The notes: generated by a model from the sequence alone, not told the origin. A stretch of 64,000 bases of DNA from Streptomyces sp. MA5143a (GCF_900290235.1 NZ_OLMK01000009.1:363847-427846); one strand, 5' to 3'. Counted from the stretch's first letter, positions 53,146-62,791 are shown. A program made the numbers and translations.

Positions 53146-53979
53146 TCACACGGCCAGTGACTGGAGGTACTCGACCGTCGCCGGGTCGGCCGGGAGGAAC
53201 GTCTCGATGGCCAGCTCGGCCACGGTCACGTCCATGGGCGTGTTGAACGTGGAGATCGAGGAGATGAAGGACAGCACCCGGCCCGCGTGCTCGATGCGCA
53301 TCGGCAGCGCGAAGGACACCCCCGGCTCCTCCTCGGGCTCCTCGTCCGCCGTGCCGGGCGGCAGCGGATACGCCGCGACCTCCTCGTACAGGGCGCGCAG
53401 CGGCTCCGAGCGGCGCAGGGCGATCTGGCGTTCCATCTGCTCCAGCAGATGACCGCGCCAGGCCCGCAGATTGCGGATGCGGGGTGCCAGGCCCTCCGGG
53501 TGGAGGACCAGCCGCATCGCGTTCGACGGCGGCACCAGCAGCGACTCGGGGACGCCGTCCAGCAGCATCGCGATGCCCCGGTTGGCGGCCACCACGTGGT
53601 ACGTCGCGTCGAGCACCAGCGCCGGGTACGGCTCATAGCCCTGGATCAGGCGCTCCACGCCCTCGCGGAGGGCCGCCATCGACGGGTCGTCCAGCGGGGT
53701 CTGCGGAAAGCGGGGCGCGTAACCGGCGGCCAGGAGCAGCGCGTTGCGGTCCCGTACGGGCACGTCCAGGTGCTCGGCGAGCCGCAGCAGCAGCTCCTCG
53801 CTGGGCCGCGAGCGACCGGTCTCCACGAAGCTGATGTGCCGCGCCGACGAACCGGCCCGCAGCGCCAACTCCAGCTGGCTGACCCTCCGTTGTTCCCGCC
53901 ATGCGCGCAGCAGCGGGCCGGCGCCCCGGTGGGGAGGGGCGCCGGGACGACTCGTGGTGCCGGACGGGACAATGGTCAT
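53146..53979 (-). CDS. XRE-family regulator with MmyB-like domain
   Basis: 277 residues. The helix-turn-helix reads VSQLELALRAGSSARHISFV. The MmyB-like ligand domain follows with LVLDATYHVVAANRGIAMLL and NAMRLVLHPEGLAPRIRN. A TACGTT hexamer ends seven bases before the ATG, giving a leaderless-type start. The beginning of this gene lies within 40 bases of the divergent ADP-ribosylglycohydrolase start, so a bound regulator would affect both. Confidence 0.9.
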   Translation of the reverse strand: MTIVPSGTTSRPGAPPHRGAGPLLRAWREQRRVSQLELALRAGSSARHISFVETGRSRPSEELLLRLAEHLDVPVRDRNALLLAAGYAPRFPQTPLDDPSMAALREGVERLIQGYEPYPALVLDATYHVVAANRGIAMLLDGVPESLLVPPSNAMRLVLHPEGLAPRIRNLRAWRGHLLEQMERQIALRRSEPLRALYEEVAAYPLPPGTADEEPEEEPGVSFALPMRIEHAGRVLSFISSISTFNTPMDVTVAELAIETFLPADPATVEYLQSLAV

Positions 53980-54016
53980 ACGTCAGAACGTAGCCGAGGC
54001 GATCGAGGAGTGGCGC

Positions 54017-55084
54017 GTGTACGACCCGTGGAACCCGTCCTGGGAGGCGACGGCGGTGTACCGGGCGCGGGTGCGGGGATGCCTGCTGGGCGGGGCGGTC
54101 GGCGACGCGCTCGGCTACCCCGTCGAGTTCGCCTCGCTGGCCGTCATCCGCTCCGCACACGGCGACCGAGGGGTGACCGGCCTCGTCCCGGACGTGGACG
54201 GCGCGGTCGGACGGATCAGCGACGACACCCAGATGACCCTCTTCACCGTCGAGGGACTGCGGCAGGCACACGAGCGGGCCCGGCTCAAGGGCATCGACGG
54301 CGCCTGGCCCCAGCTCGTCCGGGAGGCCTACGGCCGCTGGCTCGACACCCAGCGGCAGCCCGGCCCCGATCCGCGCGTGACCTCGGGGCTCGCCGCGCTG
54401 CCCTGGCTGTACGCCCGCCGCGCCCCCGGCAACGCCTGTCTGTCCGGCCTCGCCCAGGTCCACCACCCTGACCCGGCCACCCCCCTGGGGCGCCCCGGGC
54501 CCGTCAACCCCGACTCCAAGGGCTGCGGCACCGTCATGCGCTCCGCCCCCTTCGGGCTGGCCCGCGTCCCGGCCGGGGCCGCGTTCGACATGGCCGCCCG
54601 CTGCGCCCGGATGACGCACGGGCACCCCACCGGCGGGTACGCGGCGGGCGCGCTCGCCGCGATCGTCGCCCACCTGGTCGCCGACGAGTCGCTGGAGGGT
54701 GCCGTCCTGCGCACCCTGCGGCTGCTGTCCCGCCACCCCGGACACGAGGAGACCAGCACGGCCCTGAACCGTGCCCTCGACCTGGCCGCCGAGGGCGCCC
54801 CCACGGCCGAGAAGGTCGAGTCGCTCGGGCAGGGCTGGGTCGCCGAGGAGGCCCTCGCCATGGGCGTCTACTGCGCCCTCGCCACCCACAGCGTCAGCGA
54901 GGCCCTCCTCCTCGCCGTCAACCACTCCGGCGACAGCGACTCCACCGGCTCCATCTGCGGCAACCTCCTCGGCGCCCACTACGGCGACCACGGCCTGCCG
55001 CACGACTGGCTGGCCGCGACCGAGGGCCGCGCCGACATCACCGTCCTGGCGGACGACTTCGCGACGGAGAGCGTACGGAAGTGA
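54017..55084 (+). CDS. ADP-ribosylglycohydrolase
   Basis: 355 residues, all-helical DraG/ARH fold. Metal-binding motifs are clear: CLLGGAVGDALGYPVEF near the start, GRISDDTQMTLFTVEGLRQA and the C-terminal AVNHSGDSDSTGSICGNLLG. It should remove ADP-ribose from proteins, nucleic acids or small molecules. The GTG at 54017 is chosen for GAGGAG six bases upstream. An in-frame ATG at 53972 would overlap the start codon region of the divergent XRE gene by eight bases. No ADP-ribosyltransferase is visible in the window. Confidence 0.92.
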   Translation: MYDPWNPSWEATAVYRARVRGCLLGGAVGDALGYPVEFASLAVIRSAHGDRGVTGLVPDVDGAVGRISDDTQMTLFTVEGLRQAHERARLKGIDGAWPQLVREAYGRWLDTQRQPGPDPRVTSGLAALPWLYARRAPGNACLSGLAQVHHPDPATPLGRPGPVNPDSKGCGTVMRSAPFGLARVPAGAAFDMAARCARMTHGHPTGGYAAGALAAIVAHLVADESLEGAVLRTLRLLSRHPGHEETSTALNRALDLAAEGAPTAEKVESLGQGWVAEEALAMGVYCALATHSVSEALLLAVNHSGDSDSTGSICGNLLGAHYGDHGLPHDWLAATEGRADITVLADDFATESVRK

Positions 55085-55234
55085 CGGCCCGGTCCCCTCG
55101 GCGCGCGTCCCCGCGACGAGCGCGGCGCCCCGCTCGGGGACCGCGTGCGCCGTGACCAGGACCGCGGCGGTCCCGCTGTGGCACGCTGAGAGGGACCGCA
55201 CGTCATGGAGGGGACGTCACGGAAGGAGCGGGCC

Positions 55235-55540
55235 ATGCCCGTCGAACCCTTGTCGCAGAAGGAGATCGGGGACCGGATCGCGGAACTGCCGGGCTGGTCG
55301 CTGGACGGCGACCGGATCGCCCGCACCTACCGGCTGGCCTCGCACTTCGCGGCGACCGCGATGGTCGTGCACATCGCCCGCACCCAGGAGGAGCTCGACC
55401 ACCACTCCGACCTCACCCTCGGCTACAACACCGTCTCGCTGACCGTCCACACGCACAGCGCGGGTGGCGCCCTCACCGAGAAGGACTTCGAACTGGCCCG
55501 GCGGGTGGAGGAGCTCGCCCCCGGCCACGGGGCGAGCTGA
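55235..55540 (+). CDS. 4a-hydroxytetrahydrobiopterin (pterin-4a-carbinolamine) dehydratase
   Basis: 101 residues, the normal length. The active-site region has HIARTQEELDHHSDLTLGYN and VSLTVHTHSAGGALTEKDFE, with the conserved paired His. The enzyme dehydrates the carbinolamine formed by pterin-dependent hydroxylases so that the cofactor can be recycled. GGAAGGAG stands seven bases before the ATG. The methyltransferase gene starts five bases after the stop, so they are probably co-transcribed. Confidence 0.95.
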   Translation: MPVEPLSQKEIGDRIAELPGWSLDGDRIARTYRLASHFAATAMVVHIARTQEELDHHSDLTLGYNTVSLTVHTHSAGGALTEKDFELARRVEELAPGHGAS

Positions 55541-55544
55541 GCCG

Positions 55545-56285
55545 GTGCTCGACTACGACAAGGAGGCGGACGACTACGACGCCCTGCGCGGCGGCGAACC
55601 CCGTGCCGAGGCCGCCGCCGACGCCGTACTCGGACTCGTCCCCCGGGGCGCGCGCAGCCTGCTCGACGTCGCCTGCGGCACCGGCATCGTGACCCGGCGG
55701 TTCGCCGCCGCCCGCCCCGGGACGCGGGTGACGGGCGTCGACCTCACGACCGCGATGGCGCGCCGGGCCGCCGCCCGCCTCCCCGGTGCGATCGTCCTCG
55801 GCGACAGTCGTCGACTCCCCTTCCCCGACGACGCGTTCGACGCCGTCACCAGTGTGTGGCTCCTCCATTTGCTCGCGGACCCGGACGACGTTCGAAGGGT
55901 CGTCGGTGAGTGCGCCCGTGTGCTGCGTCCGGGCGGTGTGTACATCACCACCGTCGACAAGGGGGCCGCCCACAACGTCGGCAGCGACATCGACGCCGTC
56001 CTCGCCACCCGCCCCCGCAGCCCCGCCACGGACACCGCGGCGGCCGTGGAGAAGCATGCCGACGAGCACGGGCTGCGCCCCGCCGGCGAGGCCCGCTTCC
56101 CGGGCCGCGGCCAGGGCCGGAGCCCCCGCCGCGCCCTCAGGGACCTGCGCCGCGGCTGGTTCGTCACGCTCCCGCCCGGCGATCCCCTCGCCGACGACTT
56201 CGCCGTACGCCTCGCGGCCCTCCCCGACCAGGACCGGCCCCGCCCGGACCCGGAGTTCTCGCTCCGGGCGTTCCGCAAGAGATGA
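55545..56285 (+). CDS. SAM-dependent methyltransferase (class I)
   Basis: 246 residues. The SAM motifs are LLDVACGTGIVTRRFAAARP (motif I), VTGVDLTTAMARRAAARLPG and RLPFPDDAFDAVTSVWLLHL (motif II/III), giving a UbiE/Methyltransf_11-type fold. The C-terminal part is short, rich in Arg and without a known substrate domain. It starts at GTG 55545, four bases after the dehydratase stop. The substrate is unknown. Confidence 0.88.
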   Translation: MLDYDKEADDYDALRGGEPRAEAAADAVLGLVPRGARSLLDVACGTGIVTRRFAAARPGTRVTGVDLTTAMARRAAARLPGAIVLGDSRRLPFPDDAFDAVTSVWLLHLLADPDDVRRVVGECARVLRPGGVYITTVDKGAAHNVGSDIDAVLATRPRSPATDTAAAVEKHADEHGLRPAGEARFPGRGQGRSPRRALRDLRRGWFVTLPPGDPLADDFAVRLAALPDQDRPRPDPEFSLRAFRKR

Positions 56286-56380
56286 CCCGGGGCGGCGGTC
56301 AGGTCACCGCCGGCCGCCGGAACTCCATGGTCCAGTCGGCCTGCCGGCTCTGCCAGGTCTGCCCGCCGTCGAGCGAGCGC

Positions 56381-56860
56381 TCATGCCCGGCCCCCGGTGG
56401 TCCCGGCGGGCAGGGAATCAGTCAAGTAGGCCTCCAGGTCGGGGAGTCGGGGGGCGAGCATATGGCGCACCCACGCGTCGCGTTCGTGCGCGATCGGCGG
56501 CAGCTCCCAGACGCAGCCGATCCACGGCCGCCCCGTGGCCACGAAGTGCGCGGGATCGCGGTCGGGGCAGCCGAGGACGGGCTGGCCCGCCGCCGCGCCC
56601 CCGAAGTGCAGGACGTTGTCCCACACCCAGCTGTACGCGTTGAGGTAGGCCCCGTCGTCCCCGCCCCGGTGCAGCACGACGAAGGTCACGGGCGGTGTCC
56701 CGTCCGGCTCCGGCAGCAGCTCGGGAAGGACCGCGTACGCGGCCTTCTCGACCTCGGGCGCGATGCCGGCCGGGTCCGCGGTGACGTGGTAGCGCTTGAT
56801 GTGCCGGCCGGCCACCTCGACGGGCGGCGGCACGGTCAGCAGTTTCTCGCTGAAGGACAT
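56381..56860 (-). CDS. conserved protein of unknown function
   Basis: 159 residues, soluble, no signal peptide. The sequence contains TFVVLHRGGDDGAYLNAYSW and DPAHFVATGRPWIGCVWELP, giving the impression of a compact alpha/beta stress-related fold. I do not know the family. It is divergent from a WYL regulator with only 39 bases between starts, so its expression is likely controlled by that protein. Confidence 0.72.
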   Translation of the reverse strand: MSFSEKLLTVPPPVEVAGRHIKRYHVTADPAGIAPEVEKAAYAVLPELLPEPDGTPPVTFVVLHRGGDDGAYLNAYSWVWDNVLHFGGAAAGQPVLGCPDRDPAHFVATGRPWIGCVWELPPIAHERDAWVRHMLAPRLPDLEAYLTDSLPAGTTGGRA

Positions 56861-56899
56861 GACGCGACGCTAGGACCGCTTCCCTGTCACCCTGTGTCA

Positions 56900-57880
56900 G
56901 TGAAGTCCAGCCGTCTCGTCGCGATCCTGCTGCTGCTCCAGACCCGGGGCCGCATGACGGCCGCCCGGCTCGCCGAGGAGCTGGAGGTGTCGGTCCGCAC
57001 GGTCTACCGGGACATGGAGGCGCTCGCCGCCGCCGGCGTCCCGCTGTACGGCGACGCGGGCCACGCCGGCGGCTACCGCCTCCTCGACGGCTACCGCACC
57101 CGGCTCACCGGCCTCACCGGCCAGGAGGCCGAGGCCCTGTTCCTCGCGGGCGCCCCCGGCCCCGCCGCCGAACTCGGCCTGGGCGCGGTCCTCGCCGCCG
57201 CCCAGCTGAAGGTGCGCGCCGCCCTCCCCGACGCGCTGCGCCCCCACGCCGACCGGGTCGCGGGCCGGTTCCACCTGGACGCCCCCGGCTGGTACGCGGA
57301 CGCCGACGACACCCCCTTCCTGCCCGCCGTCGCGGACGCCGTCCGGAACGGCCGGGTCCTGCACGTGCTCTACCGCCGCTGGGCCGAGCCCACCGACGTA
57401 CGGCGCCGCCTCGAACCGTACGGGCTCGTCCTCAAGGCGGGCCGCTGGTACGTCGTCGCCGGGCCGGGACCGCGCACCTACCGGGTCGACCAGATCCTCG
57501 AACTCGACGCCACCGAGGAGGGGTTCACCCGCCCCGAGGACTTCGGGCTGGCCGCGTACTGGGCGGCGTACCAGCGCGACTTCCACGACCGGCTGCACCG
57601 CGCCGAGGCCGTCGTCCGCCTGGCGCCCGGCACCCGGCTCACCGGCCCGCAAGGACGCGCGGTGGACGCGGGCGGCCGCCTGGACGACGACGGCTGGACC
57701 CGGGCCACCGTCCCCGTGGAGTCCCTCGACCGGGCGCACGACGACTTCCTGCGGCTCGGCACCGCGGCGGAGGTCCTGGAGCCCGCCGAACTGCGCGAGC
57801 GCATCGCCCGGACGGTCGCCGAACTCGCCGCGAGATACGCACCGCGGGGCGGCAACTCGGGTGCGACCGGCGGCGACTGA
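56900..57880 (+). CDS. WYL-domain transcriptional regulator (DeoR-like HTH)
   Basis: 326 residues. The N-terminal winged helix reads RMTAARLAEELEVSVRTVYRD, followed by AAAGVPLYGDAGHAGGYRLL. The WYL domain spans residues 130-215 (VLHVLYRRWAEPTDVRRRLE, LVLKAGRWYVVAG). A C-terminal WCX extension follows. Such proteins respond to nucleotides or damaged nucleic acids in characterised cases. It starts at GTG 56900; a GTG two codons upstream is possible. The dyad-like TGTCACCCTGTGTCA just before the start may be an operator. Confidence 0.9.
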   Translation: MKSSRLVAILLLLQTRGRMTAARLAEELEVSVRTVYRDMEALAAAGVPLYGDAGHAGGYRLLDGYRTRLTGLTGQEAEALFLAGAPGPAAELGLGAVLAAAQLKVRAALPDALRPHADRVAGRFHLDAPGWYADADDTPFLPAVADAVRNGRVLHVLYRRWAEPTDVRRRLEPYGLVLKAGRWYVVAGPGPRTYRVDQILELDATEEGFTRPEDFGLAAYWAAYQRDFHDRLHRAEAVVRLAPGTRLTGPQGRAVDAGGRLDDDGWTRATVPVESLDRAHDDFLRLGTAAEVLEPAELRERIARTVAELAARYAPRGGNSGATGGD

Positions 57881-57917
57881 GGAGGCGGAACCCGTCTGTC
57901 CTCCCGGGAGGTACCCC

Positions 57918-59801
57918 GTGCAGCACCCGCACGCGCACCACAGACGTACGATCCGCAAGGCCCGCAGGACGATCACCACGCTGGCGGCGGTCGCGCTGAC
58001 CGCCGCCGGGCTCACCACGTTCGGCGCGCAGCCCGCCGCCGCGGCCGGCGCACGCCAGGTCGAGAAGCTGGACCGGGGCGTGGTCAGCGTGCACACCGAC
58101 GCCGGCAACCTGGTCGGCTGGCGCTGGCTCGGCACCGACCCGGACACCGTGGCGTTCAACGTGTACCGGGCCGGCACGAAGGTCAACGCGGCCCCGATCA
58201 CCGGGTCCACCAACTACTTCCACTCCGGCGCGCCCGCCCAGGCCGACTACACCGTGCGCGCCGTCGTGAACGGCGTCGAGCAGGGCGACTCCGCGCACGC
58301 CGTGCAGCTGCGCACCGGCTACACGGACGTGCCGATCAGTCCACCCGCCGGCGGCACCACCCCGGACGGGGTGGCGTACACCTACGAGGCCAACGACGCC
58401 TCCGTGGGCGACCTCGACGGTGACGGCGCCCTGGAGTTCGTCCTCAAGTGGCAGCCGACCAACGCCAAGGACAACTCCCAGTCCGGCTACACCGGCAACA
58501 CCGTCGTCGACGGCATCAAGCTCGACGGCACCCGGCTGTGGCGCGTCGACCTGGGCCGCAACATCCGCTCCGGCGCCCACTACACCCAGTTCCAGGTGTA
58601 CGACTACGACGGCGACGGCAGGGCCGAGGTCGCCATGAAGACCGCGGACGGCACCCGGGACGGCACGGGCGCCGTCATCGGCAGCGCCTTTGCCGACCAC
58701 CGCAACTCCAGCGGCTACGTCCTGACCGGCCCCGAGTACCTGACCATGTTCGACGGGCAGACGGGCAGGGCCATGCAGTCCGTCGACTACGTCCCCGGCC
58801 GCGGCACGGTCTCCTCCTGGGGCGACAGCTACGGCAACCGCGTCGACCGCTTCCTCGCGGGCACGGCGTACCTGGACGGCGCCCGCCCCTCGCTCGTGAT
58901 GGCCCGCGGCTACTACACGCGTACCGTGATCGCCGCCTGGGACTGGCGGGGCGGCGCCTTCACCCGCCGCTGGACCTTCGACACCAGCTCCTCCACCAAC
59001 AGCGGCAAGGGCTACGACGGCCAGGGCTCGCACAGCCTGTCCGTCGGCGACGTCGACGACGACGGCCGGGACGAGATCGTGTACGGCGCGATGGCCGTCG
59101 ACGACAACGGCAGCGGCCTGTGGACCGCCAGGACGGGCCATGGCGACGCCCAGCACCTCGGAGACCTCGACCCCGCCACCCCCGGCCTGGAGTACTTCAA
59201 GGTCTCCGAGTCCACCACGCAGCCCGCCGCGCTGTACATCGACCCCGCGAACGGAGTGGTCCGCTGGAGGCTCGCCGCCTGCTGCGACAACGGCCGGGGC
59301 GTCGCCGGGGACATCCACGCGGGCAACGACGGCCCCGAGATGTGGTCCGCCTCCGACACCTCCCTCCGCGACCGGGCCGGAGCCACGAAGGGCCGGGAGC
59401 CGTCCTCCGTCAACTTCCTGTCCTGGTGGGACGGCGACCCCGTCCGGGAACTCCTCGACGGCACCCGCATCGACAAGTACGGCCCGTCCGGCGACACCCG
59501 CCTGCTGACCGGCTCCGGGGTCTCCTCCAACAACGGCACCAAGTCCACTCCCGCCCTCTCCGGCGACATCCTGGGCGACTGGCGCGAAGAGGTCGTCTGG
59601 CGCACCAGCGGCAACACCGCCCTGCGGATCTACTCCACCCCGGTCGAGACCGGCACCAGGATCACGACCCTGCTCCACGACACGCAGTACCGCACGGGCC
59701 TGGCCTGGCAGAACACCGCGTACAACCAGCCCCCGCACACCAGCTTCTTCATCGGCGCCGGGATGCCCACGCCACCCCGGCCGGTGGTCCACACACCCTG
59801 A
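57918..59801 (+). CDS. secreted rhamnogalacturonan lyase (PL11)
   Basis: 627 residues. A signal peptide with twin-Arg-like and basic n-region (RRTIRKARRTITTLAAVALT to AAAAG) is followed by an eight-bladed propeller typical of polysaccharide lyase family 11. Ca-binding loops recur as VGDLDGDGALEFVLKWQP, YDYDGDGRAEVAMKTADG and VGDVDDDGRDEIVYGAM. The C-terminal SGDILGDWREEVVWRTS is characteristic. It cleaves rhamnogalacturonan I of pectin outside the cell by beta-elimination. It has no carbohydrate-binding module. GGGAGG lies six bases before GTG 57918. It neighbours the GH74 and GH48 genes convergently. Confidence 0.92.
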   Translation: MQHPHAHHRRTIRKARRTITTLAAVALTAAGLTTFGAQPAAAAGARQVEKLDRGVVSVHTDAGNLVGWRWLGTDPDTVAFNVYRAGTKVNAAPITGSTNYFHSGAPAQADYTVRAVVNGVEQGDSAHAVQLRTGYTDVPISPPAGGTTPDGVAYTYEANDASVGDLDGDGALEFVLKWQPTNAKDNSQSGYTGNTVVDGIKLDGTRLWRVDLGRNIRSGAHYTQFQVYDYDGDGRAEVAMKTADGTRDGTGAVIGSAFADHRNSSGYVLTGPEYLTMFDGQTGRAMQSVDYVPGRGTVSSWGDSYGNRVDRFLAGTAYLDGARPSLVMARGYYTRTVIAAWDWRGGAFTRRWTFDTSSSTNSGKGYDGQGSHSLSVGDVDDDGRDEIVYGAMAVDDNGSGLWTARTGHGDAQHLGDLDPATPGLEYFKVSESTTQPAALYIDPANGVVRWRLAACCDNGRGVAGDIHAGNDGPEMWSASDTSLRDRAGATKGREPSSVNFLSWWDGDPVRELLDGTRIDKYGPSGDTRLLTGSGVSSNNGTKSTPALSGDILGDWREEVVWRTSGNTALRIYSTPVETGTRITTLLHDTQYRTGLAWQNTAYNQPPHTSFFIGAGMPTPPRPVVHTP

Positions 59802-59939
59802 CCGGGATGACGACGCAGACACGAACGGATGTCTTTTCGGCCGTCCTGCTGACGTCGGCCGGTCCGGGCGGGATCATCGTCCGGCCCGCCCCGTCCAGCA
59901 CGCCGTCACCTCCAGGGCAGCGGCCGAGAAAGACCGTCG

Positions 59940-60041
59940 ATGACCTTGTCCCGTGTCGTCACCGCCGCACCGGCGATCATCATGCTCGTCGCCGCCACGG
60001 TGATGCTCCTGTGGTGGATCCGGCACCGTGACGACGAATGA
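59940..60041 (+). CDS. candidate 33-residue single-span membrane peptide
   Basis: The frame starts at ATG 59940 and encodes an N-terminal TLSRVVTAAP and a hydrophobic segment AIIMLVAATVMLLWWI with a charged RHRDDE tail, the typical make-up of small membrane proteins. It ends three bases before a strong terminator. GAGAAAG about nine bases upstream is a weak ribosome-binding site. The rest of the 290-base gap between the PL11 and GH74 genes shows nothing else. Confidence 0.5.
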   Translation: MTLSRVVTAAPAIIMLVAATVMLLWWIRHRDDE

Positions 60042-60043
60042 AT

Positions 60044-60075
60044 GAGGGCGCGCGCCGTGACCGGCGCGCGCCCTC
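60044..60075. terminator. bidirectional terminator, 13-base perfect stem
   Basis: GAGGGCGCGCGCC-GTGACC-GGCGCGCGCCCTC lies between the convergent pectin-lyase side and the GH74 gene. Confidence 0.92.
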
Positions 60076-60094
60076 GTCGCGTCCCGCTCGGGTG

Positions 60095-62791
60095 TCAGGT
60101 CACCGTGCAGGACTGGTCACCGAGCCGGAAGGCGGTCGGTCTGCCGTTCGTCCCCGACCAGCTTCCGGTGAAGCCGAAGCTCACCGACGATCCCGCCGCG
60201 ACGTTCGCGTTCCAGGCGATGTTCTTCACCGAGACCGCCGCACCCGACTGGGTGTGGGCCGCGTTCCACAGCTGTGTGACGCTCTGGCCGTTCGGGAAGG
60301 ACCAGTTGAGGGTCCAGCCCGACCAGGCGCTGGTGCCGGTGTTGGCCAGCCGCACATCGGCCTGGAAGCCGCCCGACCACTGGTTGGTGATCTTGTAGGT
60401 CACCGCGCAGGCGCCCGTCGGCTGCGGTTCCGGATCGGGATCCGTACCGCCGCCCCCGCCGCCGCCCGTGTCGGAGGTGTCGCCGTAGATGACGCCGCGA
60501 CCGTTGGTGGAGAGGTACACCCGGCCGTAGACCCGTGGATCACCCGTGATCGCCGCGCCGGTCCAGCCCCACTGGTGGGCGTCGTCGTTGATCCGCGTCC
60601 ACGTGGCGCCCTTGTCCGTGGAGCGGAAGATGCCGCGCACCCCGCCGATCCTGGCGCTGGTGTAGAGCGTCTGGTACGAGGCGCCCGCGGCCGCCTTGCC
60701 GAAGCCGATGGTGTCGGCCTGCGCGACGTTCGACAGCTTGGTGAAGGTGGCGCCGCCGTCGGTGGAGTGCCACAGCCCGTACGCGCCGCCCGTCTCCCCG
60801 CCCGCGAGCCACACATCGCCCTTCGTGCCCGGCAGCGCCTTGAAGCGGACGCTGTCACCGCTCGGCAGGCCACTCGCGTTCGACGCGGTGAAGGTCGCGC
60901 CGCCGTCCGTGCTGACGTAGAACTTCCCGGACTTGAAGCCGTAGAAGGTCTTCGGGTCGACCCGGTCGGACTCGACGATCGCGCCGGACGGTATCCCGCT
61001 CGACTCCTGCCACGACGTCCCGAAGCCCGTGGTGTACCGCACGCCGGTGCCCGCCGGGCTCCACACGAAGCGGCTGCTGTCCGCGCCGGCCGCGACCGTG
61101 CCGCCGCCGCTCACCCCCGAGGGGTCGGTGCCCGCGAACCAGTTGGCGCCGTTGTCCGTGGAGAACGCGATGTGCGGCCCCGAGTCCAGGTCCCCCACCC
61201 GGACCACGGTGTTCGGGTTGGTCTCGGCGAAGTCCAGGCTGGTCGTCGTCGTGAAGTTCGGCTGGGTGAACATCATCGACGGGACCTTCGTCAGATCCGT
61301 GTGCCGGAAACCGCCGATGTCACCGAGCGCGCTGAGCAGCGGGGCCCCGGACGGGGGAGAGGCGAGGTCGTTGACGGCCGTCTCCTCCAGGCCCCGCACC
61401 ATGGGCTGCACGGTGAACTTGGTGCCGCTGTCCCAGTTGGCGAGGTTCTCGGTGCCGTAGATCGTCGCGCCCGTCCCGTACATCATGCGGTTCGAGTCGA
61501 ACGGGTCGATCTCCAGCGACTCCGTCATCCAGCCCAGCTTCGGCGTCTGTTCCGGCGGCGACGGGTTCGCGCCCCACGTCAGCCAAGGCGACGACGAGAC
61601 GTCCATGGTGAAGCGGTTCTCACGGTTGGGGTACGAGGTGTAGTCCCACGCCTTCGTCCAGGTCGCGCCCTTGTCGGTGGAGCGGAAGATCTGGGTGTCC
61701 GGCCACCAGGAGCTGTACGCCGTCGCCATCACCGTGCCCGGCTTCTGGCGGTCCAGCGTGAGCCCGCTGAAGCCGAAGTACGTGTCGGCCTCCGCCACCG
61801 GGCTGATGTTCGTCCAGGCCCCCGTCGCCGTCGCGTACCGGTAGAGCCGGCCCTTGCCGCCGTCGTACGGGCCGCCCGTGTCGCTGTACGCCACGTACAG
61901 ATGGCCGTTCACCGCGTCCAGGACGCCCTTGTGGGCCAGTTGCCCGGTGGGCTGCCCGGCCACCCGTGACCAGGTCGCGCCCGCGTCCGTCGACCGGTAG
62001 ACCGCGTTCTCCTTGTCGGCGACACCCACGTAGACCGTCTTCGTGGCCGTGCCCGCGCCGCCCGTCGACTCGTCGAAGGTGACCCAGACGATGCCCTGGT
62101 TGTCGCTGGAGTACCCGCTCGTGTCGGACGGGTCGGCCACGTAGTTCCCGACGTTCGGGAAGTTCGTCACCTGCGACCAGGTGGCCCCCGAGTCCGTGGA
62201 CCGCCACAGCCCCTTTCCGCTGGGCGCCCCCAGATACAGCACGCTGTTCTTGTGAGGGTCCACCGCCAGCCGCTCACCCATGCCGCGCCCCGGCATGTTC
62301 CCGCCCAGCTTGAACGGCAGACTCGCCTTCTGCCAGCTCGCCCCCCGGTCGGACGAGCGGTAGATCGCGCCGTTTCCCGGGTCCCAGCTGTTGGTGTAGG
62401 TGCCGGCCGCCACGTACACCTTGTCCGGGTCGACCGGGTCGGAGGCGAGGCTCACCACACCCGTGTGACCCCAGTCGTCCCAGCCGACGGAGTCCAGCAG
62501 CGGCGTCCAGGTCTTCGACGACTCCACCCACCGGTACGCCCCGCCGATGTCCGTGCGGGCGTACGCGAGGTTCTTCTCCTTGCGGTTGAACACGATGCCG
62601 GGCACGAACCCGCCACCGTCGATACGGGCGTTCTTCCACGTGTACGTGTCGGCGGCGATCGACACCTTCGCGCCGGCCCGCTCGGCCTGCTCCGCCCGGT
62701 CGGCCCGCTCGGCGGCCAGCGCGGGTGGGGAGCCCGCGAGGAGGCCGGCCGCGAGGGCCAGGACGGTGGTGAGGATGCGGGTTCTTCGCAC
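60095..62791 (-). CDS. secreted xyloglucanase (GH74) with C-terminal CBM2
   Basis: 898 residues. The signal peptide reads MRRTRILTTVLALAAGLLAG to ALAA. Residues 45-760 form the tandem seven-bladed propellers of family GH74, shown by repeated Asp-box-like motifs: YRSSDRGASWQKAS, WRSTDSGATWSQV, FRSTDKGATWTKAWD and VSTDGGATFTASN. A Gly/Pro-rich linker leads to a CBM2 (CAVTYKITNQWSGGFQADVR to the final Cys) that binds cellulose through Trp residues. It cleaves xyloglucan in plant cell walls outside the cell. It lies downstream of the GH48 gene on the same strand, with hairpins between them. Confidence 0.95.
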   Translation of the reverse strand: MRRTRILTTVLALAAGLLAGSPPALAAERADRAEQAERAGAKVSIAADTYTWKNARIDGGGFVPGIVFNRKEKNLAYARTDIGGAYRWVESSKTWTPLLDSVGWDDWGHTGVVSLASDPVDPDKVYVAAGTYTNSWDPGNGAIYRSSDRGASWQKASLPFKLGGNMPGRGMGERLAVDPHKNSVLYLGAPSGKGLWRSTDSGATWSQVTNFPNVGNYVADPSDTSGYSSDNQGIVWVTFDESTGGAGTATKTVYVGVADKENAVYRSTDAGATWSRVAGQPTGQLAHKGVLDAVNGHLYVAYSDTGGPYDGGKGRLYRYATATGAWTNISPVAEADTYFGFSGLTLDRQKPGTVMATAYSSWWPDTQIFRSTDKGATWTKAWDYTSYPNRENRFTMDVSSSPWLTWGANPSPPEQTPKLGWMTESLEIDPFDSNRMMYGTGATIYGTENLANWDSGTKFTVQPMVRGLEETAVNDLASPPSGAPLLSALGDIGGFRHTDLTKVPSMMFTQPNFTTTTSLDFAETNPNTVVRVGDLDSGPHIAFSTDNGANWFAGTDPSGVSGGGTVAAGADSSRFVWSPAGTGVRYTTGFGTSWQESSGIPSGAIVESDRVDPKTFYGFKSGKFYVSTDGGATFTASNASGLPSGDSVRFKALPGTKGDVWLAGGETGGAYGLWHSTDGGATFTKLSNVAQADTIGFGKAAAGASYQTLYTSARIGGVRGIFRSTDKGATWTRINDDAHQWGWTGAAITGDPRVYGRVYLSTNGRGVIYGDTSDTGGGGGGGTDPDPEPQPTGACAVTYKITNQWSGGFQADVRLANTGTSAWSGWTLNWSFPNGQSVTQLWNAAHTQSGAAVSVKNIAWNANVAAGSSVSFGFTGSWSGTNGRPTAFRLGDQSCTVT

